Positions 1 to 8,731 of a stretch of 26,151 nt of DNA are shown one piece after another. Every line of letters begins with the position of its first letter. Positions within the stretch are counted from its first letter, which is position 1. Below the pieces are notes generated by a model, which saw only the letters and a list, made by a program, of their open reading frames with translations, was not told the DNA's origin and did no database searches. Made by a program: the position numbers and the translations under genes. Location: IMG/VR virus record IMGVR_UViG_3300024515_000041, positions 1-26,151 of that record. One strand, 5' to 3'. The stretch is from a virus.

Positions 1-1
1 C

Positions 2-3000
2 GCAACCGTGCTGGATCTCCTTAGCGAAGGAGAAATTGACGGCATTGAAAACGGCAACCAAGGCATATTTCTTGATGACACCCCTGTTTTGGATTCGGGC
101 GGCAATCCAAATTTTGAGGGCTACACGATCATCACCCGCACCGGCACACAGGCACAGAGTTATATCACCAATCTTGCTGGAACAGAAAGCGAGACGGCCG
201 TAAACGTTGAAGTCACCAATGCCGTCCCAGTCGTTCGTTCAATTAGCGACTCTGACGTAGATCGCGTTCGCATCACTGTGATGGTGCCTGCCCTGCAGGT
301 ATTTCTTGAGAACGGCGACATCGTTGGTTCTTCCGTCAGCCTTGAAATCCAAGTTCAGTACAACGGCGGCGGTTACAACACGGTTGCTACTGACACGATC
401 AGCGGCAAAACCAGCAACCGTTACCAGCGTGACTATGTGATCACGTTGAATGGTGCATTTCCTGTAGACATCAAAGTTGTTCGCACAAGCGCAGACGCAT
501 CTACCGCTCGTACTCAGAACGAAACTTACTGGCAAAGCTACACAGAAATTATTGACGAAAAGCTGCGTTACCCCAACAGCGCACTGGCGTATCTGCGTTT
601 TGATGCTCGCCAGTTCAGCAACATTCCAACCCGGAAATATCTGCTGCGTGGCATCAAAGTTCAGCTTCCATCTAACGCCACTGTTGACACCACAACTTAT
701 TTAGGACGTGTCACGTATTCCGGCGTTTGGGATGGAACGTTTGGTGCAGCTACCTGGTGCAATGACCCGGCTTGGTGCTTGTGGGATTTGCTTACCAATA
801 CCCGCTATGGCGCATCCGTGCCTGCCAGCAGCTTGGATCGGTATGACTTCTACTCAATCAGTCAGTATTGCAATGCGCTTGTTAGCAACGGCAAAGGAGG
901 GCAAGAGCCACGGTTTAGCTGCAACCTGCTGCTAAATAGCCGCGACGATGTTTACAACGTCATCCAAGAGATGACCAGCCTTTTCCGAGGCATCGCGTAT
1001 TACGGCGCTGGTGCGCTGGTACTGCAGCAAGACAAACCGACAGATTCTCAATATCTGCTGGGACCAAGCAATGTTGTTGACGGCATTTTCACGTATAGCG
1101 GCACATCACAGAAGGCTCGCCACACTACCGCCACCGTTGCATACCAGACCTACGAATCCAAGGGCGAAGTTCAATACGAATATGTGGAGGATTCAGACGC
1201 TGTAGCCAAATACGGCATTTTGAACAAGGACATTAAGTTGCTGGGTTGTTACAGCCAAGGTCAGGCGCATCGGGCTGGTAAGTGGGCACTTCTTAGCGAA
1301 CAAAACCTTACTGAAACCGTTACGTTCTCTGTTTCGATTGATAGCGGCGTCATCCTCAGACCTGGGATGGTGATTGACGTTGCTGACCCACTCAAGGCTG
1401 CAACACGCCGCAGCGGCAGGGTCAAATCTGCAACGACCACCAGCATCACAACTGATAGCAGCGCCAATCTTTCGGTCAACCTCTCCAATAGCCCCACGGT
1501 TTCTGTACTGATGCCAACTGGCTTGGTGGAAACCAGGATCATCAGTGCAATCACCTACGCAACCAATGATGCACGCATTGACGTAGCAACCGCATTTAGC
1601 GAAGCCCCGAACTCTAATTCGGTGTGGTTAATCCAAACGAGCGATATTCAATCCCAACAGTTCCGCGTTTTGAATGTTGCTGATGCAGGCGATGGAATCT
1701 ACGGCGTAACTGCCTTGGCGTATAACGCCACGATTTACGACGCGATTGAATCCAACATCAAGCTGACCGACCGTGACATCACCAACACGCTGGATCCCCC
1801 AGCATCCGTCACGGGTATCACGGGCACAGAATTTCTGTACCAGGACGGCCAAAGTATTTTTTCTGGCTTCAACCTGAGCTGGGTCGCCCCACCAGAACGT
1901 GCCACGTCCTACACAATCCAGTACCGCATTGATAACGACAACTGGACGCTGGTTACAACAGCATCACCCAATATCACTATTCGTCAGACGCGAGCCGGAA
2001 CGCTTGCTGTTCAAATCCGTGCATTAAACAGTGTCGGTAAGGCCAGCCCGATTGCCACTGATTCCTTCGAGATTCTCGGCAAAACTGCTGTTCCTGGTGA
2101 TGTTCAGAATCTGACGTTTGAAGCAATCAGCGCCAACTCCGGTCGCTTGCGCTGGAACCAGACCGTTGATCTTGACGTAAAGGTTGGCGGCAAGGTTTAC
2201 ATCCGCCATAGCAACCTGACTGATGGCACGGGCACCTGGAGCAACAGCGTTGACCTGATTGAGGCGAAATCCGGCAGTGCCACGGAGGCTGTTGTGCCTT
2301 TGGTGGAAGGCGAGATTCTCGTCAAATTTGCTGATGACGGCGGCAGGCTAAGCGTCAATGAAGCCAGCGTGATCATTGATCTGCCCGATGCACTGGATCC
2401 ACTGCTGATTCAAGATCGCCGGGAGGATCAGGACGCTCCGCCGTTCCAAGGCAATCGCGTTGATGTGTTTTACAGCGATGAGTTTGATGCGCTGACCCTT
2501 GACGGTGATGACGACTTGGATGACATTGCCGATGTCGATGCGATTCCTTCATTCGATACCCTCGGCAATATCCTGTCTTCAGGCACATATAGCTTTGCCA
2601 ACACGCTGGATCTGGGCAATGTCTTTGCCTTGGACCTTTCGCGTTACTTTGTCACTCGCGGCTATTTCCCAAGCGACCTGATCGACAGCCGCAACGAACT
2701 TGTCGATACCTGGGATGACTGGGACGGCAGCACGATTGATCAAGTCAACGCCGCATTGCAACTGCGCCGCACCAACGATGATCCAAGCGGAACACCGACC
2801 TGGAGCGATTGGCAGAGCTTTGTGAATGGCACGTTCAACGGACGCGGCTTCCAATTCCGCACGCAACTCACCAGTAACGACACAGCGCAGAACATCCTGA
2901 TCGATGAACTGGGCTATCAAGCCAGGTTGCAACGCCGAGTGGAGCAGCCCACCACGCCTGTCACCAGCACAGCCGGAGCAACTGCCGTGACCTTTACCCA

Positions 3001-3211
3001 CCCCTATTTCACGGGTACTGCAACGTTGGGTGGAGTGAACGCCTACCTGCCTAGCATCGGGATTACTGCCCAGAACATGCAGAACGGCGACTACTTCACT
3101 GTTACAGGCGTAAGCGGCAGTGGCTTTACGGTGACGTTCTTCAACGCCTCTGATACGGCGGTCTCTCGGAACTTTGTGTGGACTGCTGTTGGATATGGAC
3201 GCGGCGGTTAA
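2..3211 (+). CDS. Phage tail tip / host-specificity protein (lambda J-like), 5' end outside window
   Basis: Large tail-tip protein of the lambda gpJ type, which sits at the end of the tail tube and takes part in host recognition. The N-terminal residues LLSEGEIDG followed by FLDDTPV are the usual opening of the conserved J region. A fibronectin-III-like segment (PASVTGITG...FNLSWVAPPERATSYTIQYR) lies at about residues 600-700. The C-terminal part is Asp/Ser/Thr-rich and unlike the conserved core. The reading frame is open to the left edge (GCA ACC GTG CTG GAT), so the GTG at 8 is probably not the true start and the gene is 5'-partial. The family call is firm; the exact host receptor cannot be seen. 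Confidence 0.88.
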   Translation, partial: ATVLDLLSEGEIDGIENGNQGIFLDDTPVLDSGGNPNFEGYTIITRTGTQAQSYITNLAGTESETAVNVEVTNAVPVVRSISDSDVDRVRITVMVPALQVFLENGDIVGSSVSLEIQVQYNGGGYNTVATDTISGKTSNRYQRDYVITLNGAFPVDIKVVRTSADASTARTQNETYWQSYTEIIDEKLRYPNSALAYLRFDARQFSNIPTRKYLLRGIKVQLPSNATVDTTTYLGRVTYSGVWDGTFGAATWCNDPAWCLWDLLTNTRYGASVPASSLDRYDFYSISQYCNALVSNGKGGQEPRFSCNLLLNSRDDVYNVIQEMTSLFRGIAYYGAGALVLQQDKPTDSQYLLGPSNVVDGIFTYSGTSQKARHTTATVAYQTYESKGEVQYEYVEDSDAVAKYGILNKDIKLLGCYSQGQAHRAGKWALLSEQNLTETVTFSVSIDSGVILRPGMVIDVADPLKAATRRSGRVKSATTTSITTDSSANLSVNLSNSPTVSVLMPTGLVETRIISAITYATNDARIDVATAFSEAPNSNSVWLIQTSDIQSQQFRVLNVADAGDGIYGVTALAYNATIYDAIESNIKLTDRDITNTLDPPASVTGITGTEFLYQDGQSIFSGFNLSWVAPPERATSYTIQYRIDNDNWTLVTTASPNITIRQTRAGTLAVQIRALNSVGKASPIATDSFEILGKTAVPGDVQNLTFEAISANSGRLRWNQTVDLDVKVGGKVYIRHSNLTDGTGTWSNSVDLIEAKSGSATEAVVPLVEGEILVKFADDGGRLSVNEASVIIDLPDALDPLLIQDRREDQDAPPFQGNRVDVFYSDEFDALTLDGDDDLDDIADVDAIPSFDTLGNILSSGTYSFANTLDLGNVFALDLSRYFVTRGYFPSDLIDSRNELVDTWDDWDGSTIDQVNAALQLRRTNDDPSGTPTWSDWQSFVNGTFNGRGFQFRTQLTSNDTAQNILIDELGYQARLQRRVEQPTTPVTSTAGATAVTFTHPYFTGTATLGGVNAYLPSIGITAQNMQNGDYFTVTGVSGSGFTVTFFNASDTAVSRNFVWTAVGYGRGG

Positions 3212-3239
3212 AGTGGAACTATTGAAAAGTCCCTGAGCT

Positions 3240-4016
3240 GTGGCACAGCACGATTACGTCATAGCCAACGGCACAGGATCGGCCGTTCGCTCCGACCTCA
3301 ACGGTGTATTAGGCGCGATCTCGACCAATAACAGTGGTGCCACCGAACCGGCTACCACGTATGCGTATCAGTGGTGGGCAGACGAAACGACGGGTCTGCT
3401 AAAAATCCGCAATGCAGCAAACAGTGCTTTCGTCACTGTTGGAACGCTTGCTAGCGCCAACTTGGGTTTGCTGAGTGGTGCTACTGCTGCAAGCACTTAT
3501 TTGGCACTGGCTGGGGGCACAGTCACCGGCAACCTTGAAATTGGCACTGCTGGTTCGCTGACGTTTGAAGGCAGCACAGCAGATGGCTTTGAAACCACGC
3601 TGGCAGTCACCGACCCCACGGCTGACCGGACGGTTACTTTCCCGGATGCCACTGGCACGGTGCCGCTGCTGAGCTTGGCGCAGAGCTTCAGTGCAGCACA
3701 ACGCGGCGCAATCACTGCATTGACCGATGGTGCCACCATCACCCCGGATTTTGCACTGGCGAACAATTACAGCGTGACCTTGGGCGGCAACCGCACGCTG
3801 GCAAATCCAACCAACATCACTGCCGGACAAAGCGGTGCGATCTTCATTTCACAGGATGGCACCGGCAGCCGGACCCTTGCGTTTGGAACTTACTGGGATT
3901 TTCCTACTGGTACGGCGCCAACGTTGACGACAACTGCCAACGCGGTGGATCTGCTGGTTTATACGGTGCGGACTACGACTAGCATCCAAGCACAACTGAT
4001 CGCAAACTTCAGCTAA
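3240..4016 (+). CDS. Tail fibre-like protein
   Basis: Encodes a 258-residue protein whose first ~60 residues (MAQHDYVIANGTGSAVRSDL, then NNSGATEPATTYAYQWWAD) match a short N-terminal module I recall at the head of many cyanophage tail fibres and tail spikes. Probably this part attaches the fibre to the tail. The rest is rich in Ala, Gly and Thr, with beta-strand-like repeats (TVTGNLEIG, SLTFEGSTADGF) and no enzymatic motif. Start is GTG, 28 bases after the tail-tip stop. Its stop overlaps the next ATG by one base (TAATG), so the two fibre genes are probably translated together. The exact role is inferred from family and position. Confidence 0.8.
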   Translation: MAQHDYVIANGTGSAVRSDLNGVLGAISTNNSGATEPATTYAYQWWADETTGLLKIRNAANSAFVTVGTLASANLGLLSGATAASTYLALAGGTVTGNLEIGTAGSLTFEGSTADGFETTLAVTDPTADRTVTFPDATGTVPLLSLAQSFSAAQRGAITALTDGATITPDFALANNYSVTLGGNRTLANPTNITAGQSGAIFISQDGTGSRTLAFGTYWDFPTGTAPTLTTTANAVDLLVYTVRTTTSIQAQLIANFS

Positions 4017-6475
4017 TGGGCGTCCCCGGATCTGCCAACTTAATGCTGTTTGGCGGCGCACAGGCGTACGAGATCGACCAGAGCTTGCGGTTCAACTCGG
4101 CGGATTCGGCGTACCTCAATCGGACTCCGGCGAGTGCGGGGAACAGGCGCACCTATACCATTTCAATGTGGGTTAAGCGGGGAAAACTCGGACAAAGTTC
4201 CCGTCTGTTTGGATCTTATACAGGTCCTAATTCTTATTTTGAGGCGTTTTTTACTAGCTCAGACACACTGCAGTGGTATTACTGGAACGGAACAGGATAT
4301 AGTTACAACAGAAACAGCACTCAGGTCTTCCGAGATGCGAGTGCTTGGTATCACCTTGTTTTTGTATTCAATAGCCCCTCCGGGACTGCTTCACAGCGGA
4401 TGCGGATTTATGTAAACAATCAAGAGATAACATCTTTTTCTGCTTCAACGGATCCTAGCTCTAACTTTGATTGTTTATGGAACAGCACCTCTAACAATGT
4501 GATCGGTGATTTGCTTTATGTAGGATCGCCGGGTTACGGCTTCGATGGCTACATGGCGGAGATTCACGCTATCGACGGCTCTGTCCTTGACCCATCATCC
4601 TTCGGTGAAACCGACCCCGACACCGGCGCCTGGATTCCGAAGCGTTACGCAGGATCCTACGGCACCAACGGCTTCTATCTGACGTTCGCGGATAATAGCA
4701 ACACCACAGCCACCACGCTTGGCAAAGATTACAGCGGCAACGGCAACAACTGGACGCCCAATGCCTTCAGCGTCACTGCTGGTGCAGGCAATGATGTCCT
4801 GAGCGACACGCCGACGACGAACTGGTGTACGTTGAATCCGATTATCGCTAATACAGGTTATTTAATTCCAGCAACGAATGGAAATCTAGAGGTTTCTGTT
4901 GCAGCCGGTTCAAACCTTTTTGTAGGTGCCGCTGGGACACAAGCAATTACTGCGGGCAAGTTTTATTGGGAAATCACTCCTACAGCCATCTCCACCTCAG
5001 CAGGAACTTGGATGGAGGTGGGAATTATTCAAACACTGGCCATATACCCAAATGCAACAAGCATAGGCGCCTTTAACGGCGGCTTTGCATATACAAATAA
5101 TGCGTACAAGGCCAGAAGCGGCTCCTATTCCGCTTATGGTGCAACGTGGACAACCAATGATGTTATTGGCGTTGCTCTCGATGCAGACAGCGGATCGATT
5201 ACTTTTTATAAGAATGGTGTTTCGCAGGGTGCAGCTTACACGGATCTCTTAAACTACAACCTGCCTGCTGGATACTATCCTGCTATTGCCATTTATCGAA
5301 ACACAGGGACAACACAATCTGCTGTATTTAACTTCGGCCAACGCGCCTTTGCGTACACCCCACCGACCGGCTACAAGGCACTGAACACCGCCAACCTGCC
5401 CGAGCCGTCGATTAAGAAGCCGAGCAGTTACATGGACGTGGTTGCGTATTCCGGCGCCGCATCAAATCAAAGCATTACGTTGCTCGGGTTTCAACCTGAT
5501 TTTCTGTGGATTAAACGAAGGAACTCCACTAACAGCCACGTCCTTCAAGATGCAGTGCGAGGTGCCGGTAAGACTTTATTTTCCAATGCAACTAATGCTG
5601 AATCCGGCAATACCTCAGATCTTATTTCTTCTTTTGATGCAAACGGTTTTACTGTCAATGACACCTACTTAGGTGGATCGGGCGGCGGGGCAACCAACGC
5701 CAGCGGAGGCACCTACGCCGCATGGTGCTGGGACGCAGGCGGAGCTGGCTCAAGCAACAACGCAGGCACCATCACCAGCACGGTCAGCGCCAACCCCTCC
5801 GCTGGGTTCTCGATTGTTACCTATACGGGGAACGGCACAAATGGCGCAACGGTTGGGCATGATCTAGGTGTTAAACCGGACATGGTAATTATTAAAAAAC
5901 GAGTCAATAATACTGCAACTAATACAGGAACCTGGATCGTACAGCACAAACAAACTACCGCCGGGGTCAATGCTAACGCAAGCACATTTACTTTGACAAG
6001 CTATACAAATGGTGCGTTATATCTCAATCTTACAAATGCATTGTCATCATATGGTTTTGATAATCAAGTAAACGGTAATACCGACACTTTTGTCGCCTAC
6101 TGCTTCTCCGAAGTCGCGGGTTACAGCAAGTTCGGCAGCTACACCGGCAATGGTTCCAGCGATGGTCCGTTTGTGCATACAGGGTTTAAAATTAGGTTCT
6201 TGTTACTTAAGAAGGCAACCACTGGAGTAGCGAACGGGAACTGGTACCTCTTGGATGCAACAAGAAATGAATACAATCCCGTCGATAAGTACATCTTACC
6301 AAACAGTAGTGCCGCTGAAGGAACAACAACCGCTCACATAGATTTCTTGTCTAATGGATTCAAGGTGAGAACCACAAACACTGATTACAACGAATCCGGT
6401 CAGACGTACATCTTCGCCGCCTTTGCCGAAATGAGTTTCGGTGGTCAAAATGTACCCCCTGCAACAGCGCGATGA
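4016..6475 (+). CDS. Modular receptor-binding tail protein with LamG-like and SPRY-like domains
   Basis: 819 residues. Residues ~20-210 resemble a concanavalin-A/LamG fold (RFNSADSAYL, TISMWVKRG, WYHLVFVFNS, IYVNNQEI). Residues ~300-440 resemble a SPRY domain (GKFYWEITP, VIGVALDADSGSITFYKNG). The C-terminal ~350 residues hold about three copies of a repeat with GF-x-PD-x-x-x-IKKR and a closing G-x-TY-x-x-x-FAE pattern. Carbohydrate or receptor binding at the tail end is the likely job. Base composition alternates between AT-rich and GC-rich blocks along the gene, unlike the neighbours, which suggests modular exchange. The stop overlaps the following HNH gene as ATGA. The last residues, PPATAR, recur as PANAR at the end of that HNH protein. 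Confidence 0.82.
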   Translation: MGVPGSANLMLFGGAQAYEIDQSLRFNSADSAYLNRTPASAGNRRTYTISMWVKRGKLGQSSRLFGSYTGPNSYFEAFFTSSDTLQWYYWNGTGYSYNRNSTQVFRDASAWYHLVFVFNSPSGTASQRMRIYVNNQEITSFSASTDPSSNFDCLWNSTSNNVIGDLLYVGSPGYGFDGYMAEIHAIDGSVLDPSSFGETDPDTGAWIPKRYAGSYGTNGFYLTFADNSNTTATTLGKDYSGNGNNWTPNAFSVTAGAGNDVLSDTPTTNWCTLNPIIANTGYLIPATNGNLEVSVAAGSNLFVGAAGTQAITAGKFYWEITPTAISTSAGTWMEVGIIQTLAIYPNATSIGAFNGGFAYTNNAYKARSGSYSAYGATWTTNDVIGVALDADSGSITFYKNGVSQGAAYTDLLNYNLPAGYYPAIAIYRNTGTTQSAVFNFGQRAFAYTPPTGYKALNTANLPEPSIKKPSSYMDVVAYSGAASNQSITLLGFQPDFLWIKRRNSTNSHVLQDAVRGAGKTLFSNATNAESGNTSDLISSFDANGFTVNDTYLGGSGGGATNASGGTYAAWCWDAGGAGSSNNAGTITSTVSANPSAGFSIVTYTGNGTNGATVGHDLGVKPDMVIIKKRVNNTATNTGTWIVQHKQTTAGVNANASTFTLTSYTNGALYLNLTNALSSYGFDNQVNGNTDTFVAYCFSEVAGYSKFGSYTGNGSSDGPFVHTGFKIRFLLLKKATTGVANGNWYLLDATRNEYNPVDKYILPNSSAAEGTTTAHIDFLSNGFKVRTTNTDYNESGQTYIFAAFAEMSFGGQNVPPATAR

Positions 6476-6945
6476 ATTACAAGCACGGACTTAAAAATCA
6501 CCCACTGTATATAACGTGGAAGTCTATGAAGGCACGTTGCTATAACCAGAGTTCTACTAATTACGAACGATACGGTGCCCGAGGTATTACAGTTTGCGAT
6601 GAATGGCGCAATGATTTTGCAGCTTTTTTGCGAGACATGGGAGAAAAACCATCGCCAAAACATTCCCTAGAGCGAAAAAATAATGCTGGTCCTTACTCGC
6701 CTGATAACTGCTGCTGGGCTACAGCATCTGAACAGGTAAAAAATCGAAGAGCTTATGTAATGCCAAACAAGCAAGGCGAAAAACATCCTATGGCGAAATT
6801 ATCCGACGAGGATGCTGAAATGATCAGAGCACTTGGCGGCGTACTTAAAAGACGTGAAATTGCCAAAATGTTCTCAATAAGTGTGACTACGGTTGGCGAC
6901 ATTATTCAAGGCCGTCGCCGTACTCACCCAGCCAACGCCCGCTGA
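6472..6945 (+). CDS. HNH homing-type endonuclease with C-terminal HTH
   Basis: 157 residues of a phage HNH family: HPLYITWKSMKARCYN, YGARGITVCDEW, then the core SLERKNNAGPYSPDNCCWAT. A C-terminal helix-turn-helix follows (AKLSDEDAEMIRALGG, REIAKMFSISVTTVGDIIQG). It probably cleaves DNA at a site related to its insertion point. The start overlaps the upstream tail gene stop (ATGA). The gene is AT-rich compared with the GC-rich blocks around it, suggesting recent acquisition. After the HTH the protein ends RTHPANAR, close to the PPATAR end of the upstream tail protein but with different codons. This may be the displaced original end of that gene. Confidence 0.88.
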   Translation: MNYKHGLKNHPLYITWKSMKARCYNQSSTNYERYGARGITVCDEWRNDFAAFLRDMGEKPSPKHSLERKNNAGPYSPDNCCWATASEQVKNRRAYVMPNKQGEKHPMAKLSDEDAEMIRALGGVLKRREIAKMFSISVTTVGDIIQGRRRTHPANAR

Positions 6946-6983
6946 CCTATGAAACGGGCATCCACCACCGCTACGATCTAGCC

Positions 6984-7550
6984 ATGGGATTCGAACTTAA
7001 CGGTCAGCCGCTGGCAGTAGACCGCCCCTTCACCGACGCCAATGGCGTCAAATATCCCGCCAACTGGCTCCGTCTTTCCAGCGAAGACGAGAAAGCTGCT
7101 ATCGGCATCACCTGGGAGCCAGACCCCGCGCCAGTCGATACCCGCTTCTATTGGGACCACAACCTGCCGAAGCGTCTGGAAGATGAGCCAGCAGTTGATG
7201 AAAACGGCGACCCCGTGCTTGATGCCGATGGCGTGCAGATCATCAATCGCGGCTTGAAAACCGAGTGGATTACCCAGCAAAAACAGATCGCCGGTAGCCT
7301 GCTCGCCCCATCTGACTGGTACATCATTCGCAAAGCTGACACTGGCATTGACGTGCCAGCAGCGGTCAAGCAATACCGCGACGAGGTGCGTCTTACCAGC
7401 GGCTTGCGTGAGGATCAAATCTCACAGGTCACCACCACTGAAGAGCTGGCTGCGCTGGTGACAAATCCTGCCGAAATCTATTTCGAGGACAAAAACGCAC
7501 ACATGCCGAATCCTGCACCGCACCTGATCCCGTGGCCGGAGCTTGACTGA
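6984..7550 (+). CDS. Tail fibre assembly-like protein
   Basis: 188 residues. The C-terminal half contains LLAPSDWYIIRKADTGIDVP followed by a YRDEVR segment, the signature of phage tail-fibre assembly/chaperone-like proteins that follow fibre genes. The N-terminal half (FELNGQPLAVDRPFTDANGV, YPANWLRLSSEDEKAAIG) resembles the part of such proteins that carries a short hydrophobic start and an acidic linker. Start ATG 6984 is chosen because coding-like sequence begins there. The 38 bases between the HNH stop and this start carry no obvious ribosome site. The stop overlaps the next ATG (TGATG). A chaperone function is inferred from family and position only. Confidence 0.65.
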   Translation: MGFELNGQPLAVDRPFTDANGVKYPANWLRLSSEDEKAAIGITWEPDPAPVDTRFYWDHNLPKRLEDEPAVDENGDPVLDADGVQIINRGLKTEWITQQKQIAGSLLAPSDWYIIRKADTGIDVPAAVKQYRDEVRLTSGLREDQISQVTTTEELAALVTNPAEIYFEDKNAHMPNPAPHLIPWPELD

Positions 7551-7684
7551 TGGCGGTAAAAAGCAAAACCGCACTGGGGCGTGTTGAGCACAAGCCCGGC
7601 AAGCCGAAGCGCACCAGCATCGGGCAGGGTCAACATTCTCGCCCGCGTAACCGCAAAAAGCTAAGAGGGCAGGGCAAAGGCTAG
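7550..7684 (+). CDS. Small basic protein, 44 residues
   Basis: A short gene beginning MAVKSKTALGRVEHKPGKP and ending KLRGQGKG, almost entirely made of Lys, Arg, Gly, Ser and Gln. It starts in a one-base overlap with the upstream stop (TGATG), which supports translation as part of the same mRNA. I recall very similar short basic proteins next to tail genes in marine cyanophages, but could not check this. There is no membrane segment or enzymatic motif. A nucleic-acid-binding or virion-associated role would fit the charge but is a guess. Confidence 0.7.
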   Translation: MAVKSKTALGRVEHKPGKPKRTSIGQGQHSRPRNRKKLRGQGKG

Positions 7685-7717
7685 TTAAACTACAAAAAAG
7701 GCCGATTCTGCCTCACG

Positions 7718-7969
7718 ATGGAACACCACGAAGAGGTGCTGATCACGGCCAAGCCGCCCGAAAGCCCATTTACACAGATTGTCCCGGCATTGCTGACCGC
7801 TGCAGTGGTCGGTCTTGCCGGACTTTTTATACAGGTGGCCAAGCTCGATCAATCGGTGAACACTGTGGCGGCTGATATTCAGGAGCTGAAAAATGACAGC
7901 AAGGAACGCCTTAGCGACCTCGAAACCCGCGTTCGCCAAATCGAAATGCGCGTCGGCTACAACAAATGA
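7718..7969 (+). CDS. Holin-like small membrane protein with coiled coil
   Basis: 83 residues: a short polar N terminus, one clear transmembrane segment (about residues 22-42, IVPALLTAAVVGLAGLFIQV), then a heptad-like amphipathic helix (LDQSVNTVAADIQELKNDS, SDLETRVRQIEMRV). This layout fits a phage holin or another small lysis-accessory membrane protein, and it lies about 1 kb upstream of the endolysin. The holin call is inferred from topology and position, not from a recognised family. The stop overlaps the next gene as ATGA. Confidence 0.5.
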   Translation: MEHHEEVLITAKPPESPFTQIVPALLTAAVVGLAGLFIQVAKLDQSVNTVAADIQELKNDSKERLSDLETRVRQIEMRVGYNK

Positions 7970-8298
7970 TCGTCCACTCCAGCAAATTTGAAGGCGGCTT
8001 CTCCCTGGAGCAACTGGAAAACGAACGCGGCGAGATCTACTACCGCGCCTGCAAAGACAGCATCTGCCGGTATGCAGAAGACGAATACATCGCCCGCATG
8101 TATCTAGAAGGAATGGGCTGGGATCCTACGCAGCCTGAGCTGGATCAATCCATTCCTCAATCTCAACCTCCAGCCGCTGATCCCAAAAATCCTGCTCCCG
8201 AAACCATTCCCGCCAGTCCCGACTCGCCTTCCGAACATTGCACGACAGACACGCGGGTATCAGATTCCTCGGATTGGTGTGGCCGCCTTTACTTTTAG
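7966..8298 (+). CDS. Hypothetical protein; 3' half antisense to an HNH gene
   Basis: 110 residues. The first ~60 residues (MIVHSSKFEGGFSLEQLENE, then YYRACKDSICRYAEDEYIAR) look like a genuine soluble phage protein and start in an ATGA overlap with the membrane protein upstream. From about residue 54 onward the sequence is Pro/Ser-rich and lies opposite the minus-strand HNH gene ending at 8126. That part may be a readthrough extension created when the HNH gene arrived. I do not recognise a function. Confidence 0.55.
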   Translation: MIVHSSKFEGGFSLEQLENERGEIYYRACKDSICRYAEDEYIARMYLEGMGWDPTQPELDQSIPQSQPPAADPKNPAPETIPASPDSPSEHCTTDTRVSDSSDWCGRLYF

Positions 8299-8446
8299 CC
8301 AGCACATGATCAAGCGTGGCCGACCGCCCCAGATCTGAATTGCAGTAAGCACATCTATTACGCCACCGCCAAATAATCTCTTGTCTAAACCTTAACGTCG
8401 CTTCCTTTTTGTTTAAGTATTCGCCATCCATAATCTGATGGTCCAT
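8126..8446 (-). CDS. HNH endonuclease, antisense in the lysis region
   Basis: 106 residues with a compact classical HNH domain: CAYCNSDLGRSATLDHVLAK, then a zinc-type CLSCN motif, with an aromatic C-terminal tail (DWREWFREQDFWDQ). Two CxxC pairs (CAYC, CLSC) should bind a structural zinc ion. It lies alone on the minus strand between plus-strand genes and overlaps the 3' half of the gene ending at 8298. The start could be the ATG at 8446 or the one at 8431 (MDGEYLNKKEATLRFRQ); the second looks more like relatives I remember. A nuclease is near certain. A homing role is inferred. Confidence 0.85.
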   Translation of the reverse strand: MDHQIMDGEYLNKKEATLRFRQEIIWRWRNRCAYCNSDLGRSATLDHVLAKSKGGHTNPRNLIPACLSCNVRKASRDWREWFREQDFWDQRLEVEIEEWIDPAQAA

Positions 8447-8543
8447 ACCGAGGTGTCGCTATGCAAAAGGTAGCGGCAGAAACTATTAAGCGCTGGCCCT
8501 TCTTATCTAGTACAGGTAAACTTCAGCGAGATTCCAGATTTCC

Positions 8544-8684
8544 ATGGATCCCACCGTTCTCGCCGCAATCGCCATCGTGGCTGCCGCCGGCTCTGAAATT
8601 CTCACCCTGCTGCCTATCCGCAGCAATAGCTGGGTACAGCTGGTGATCAGCATTCTCAACGCTATCGGTAGAAAAAAGTCCTGA
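8544..8684 (+). CDS. Small hydrophobic protein, 46 residues
   Basis: Starts ATG GAT CCC and encodes MDPTVLAAIAIVAAAGSEIL followed by TLLPIRSNSWVQLVIS, ending in a Lys/Ser tail. One N-terminal transmembrane helix and a second weakly hydrophobic segment are visible. Similar short proteins occur near lysis genes of cyanophages as far as I recall. It could be a second holin or an anti-holin. No good Shine-Dalgarno sequence is visible. A larger reading frame on the same strand (8461-8646) is not coding-like. The stop overlaps a possible CTG start of the next gene. Confidence 0.6.
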   Translation: MDPTVLAAIAIVAAAGSEILTLLPIRSNSWVQLVISILNAIGRKKS

Positions 8685-8731
8685 GTACAACCTGGCTGGC
8701 GCGATTCAGCACAAGGGACTGGCGCGACGAC

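Noticed and set aside
3240-6475. Diversity-generating retroelement target in the tail fibre genes
   Set aside because: No reverse transcriptase or template repeat is seen in the window, and variation appears as large AT-rich blocks rather than adenine-specific changes.
8461-8646. 61-codon plus-strand frame in the lysis region
   Set aside because: The translation is Pro/Ser/Trp-rich and not protein-like. The overlapping frame at 8544-8684 encodes a plausible membrane peptide and ends in an overlap with the next gene.
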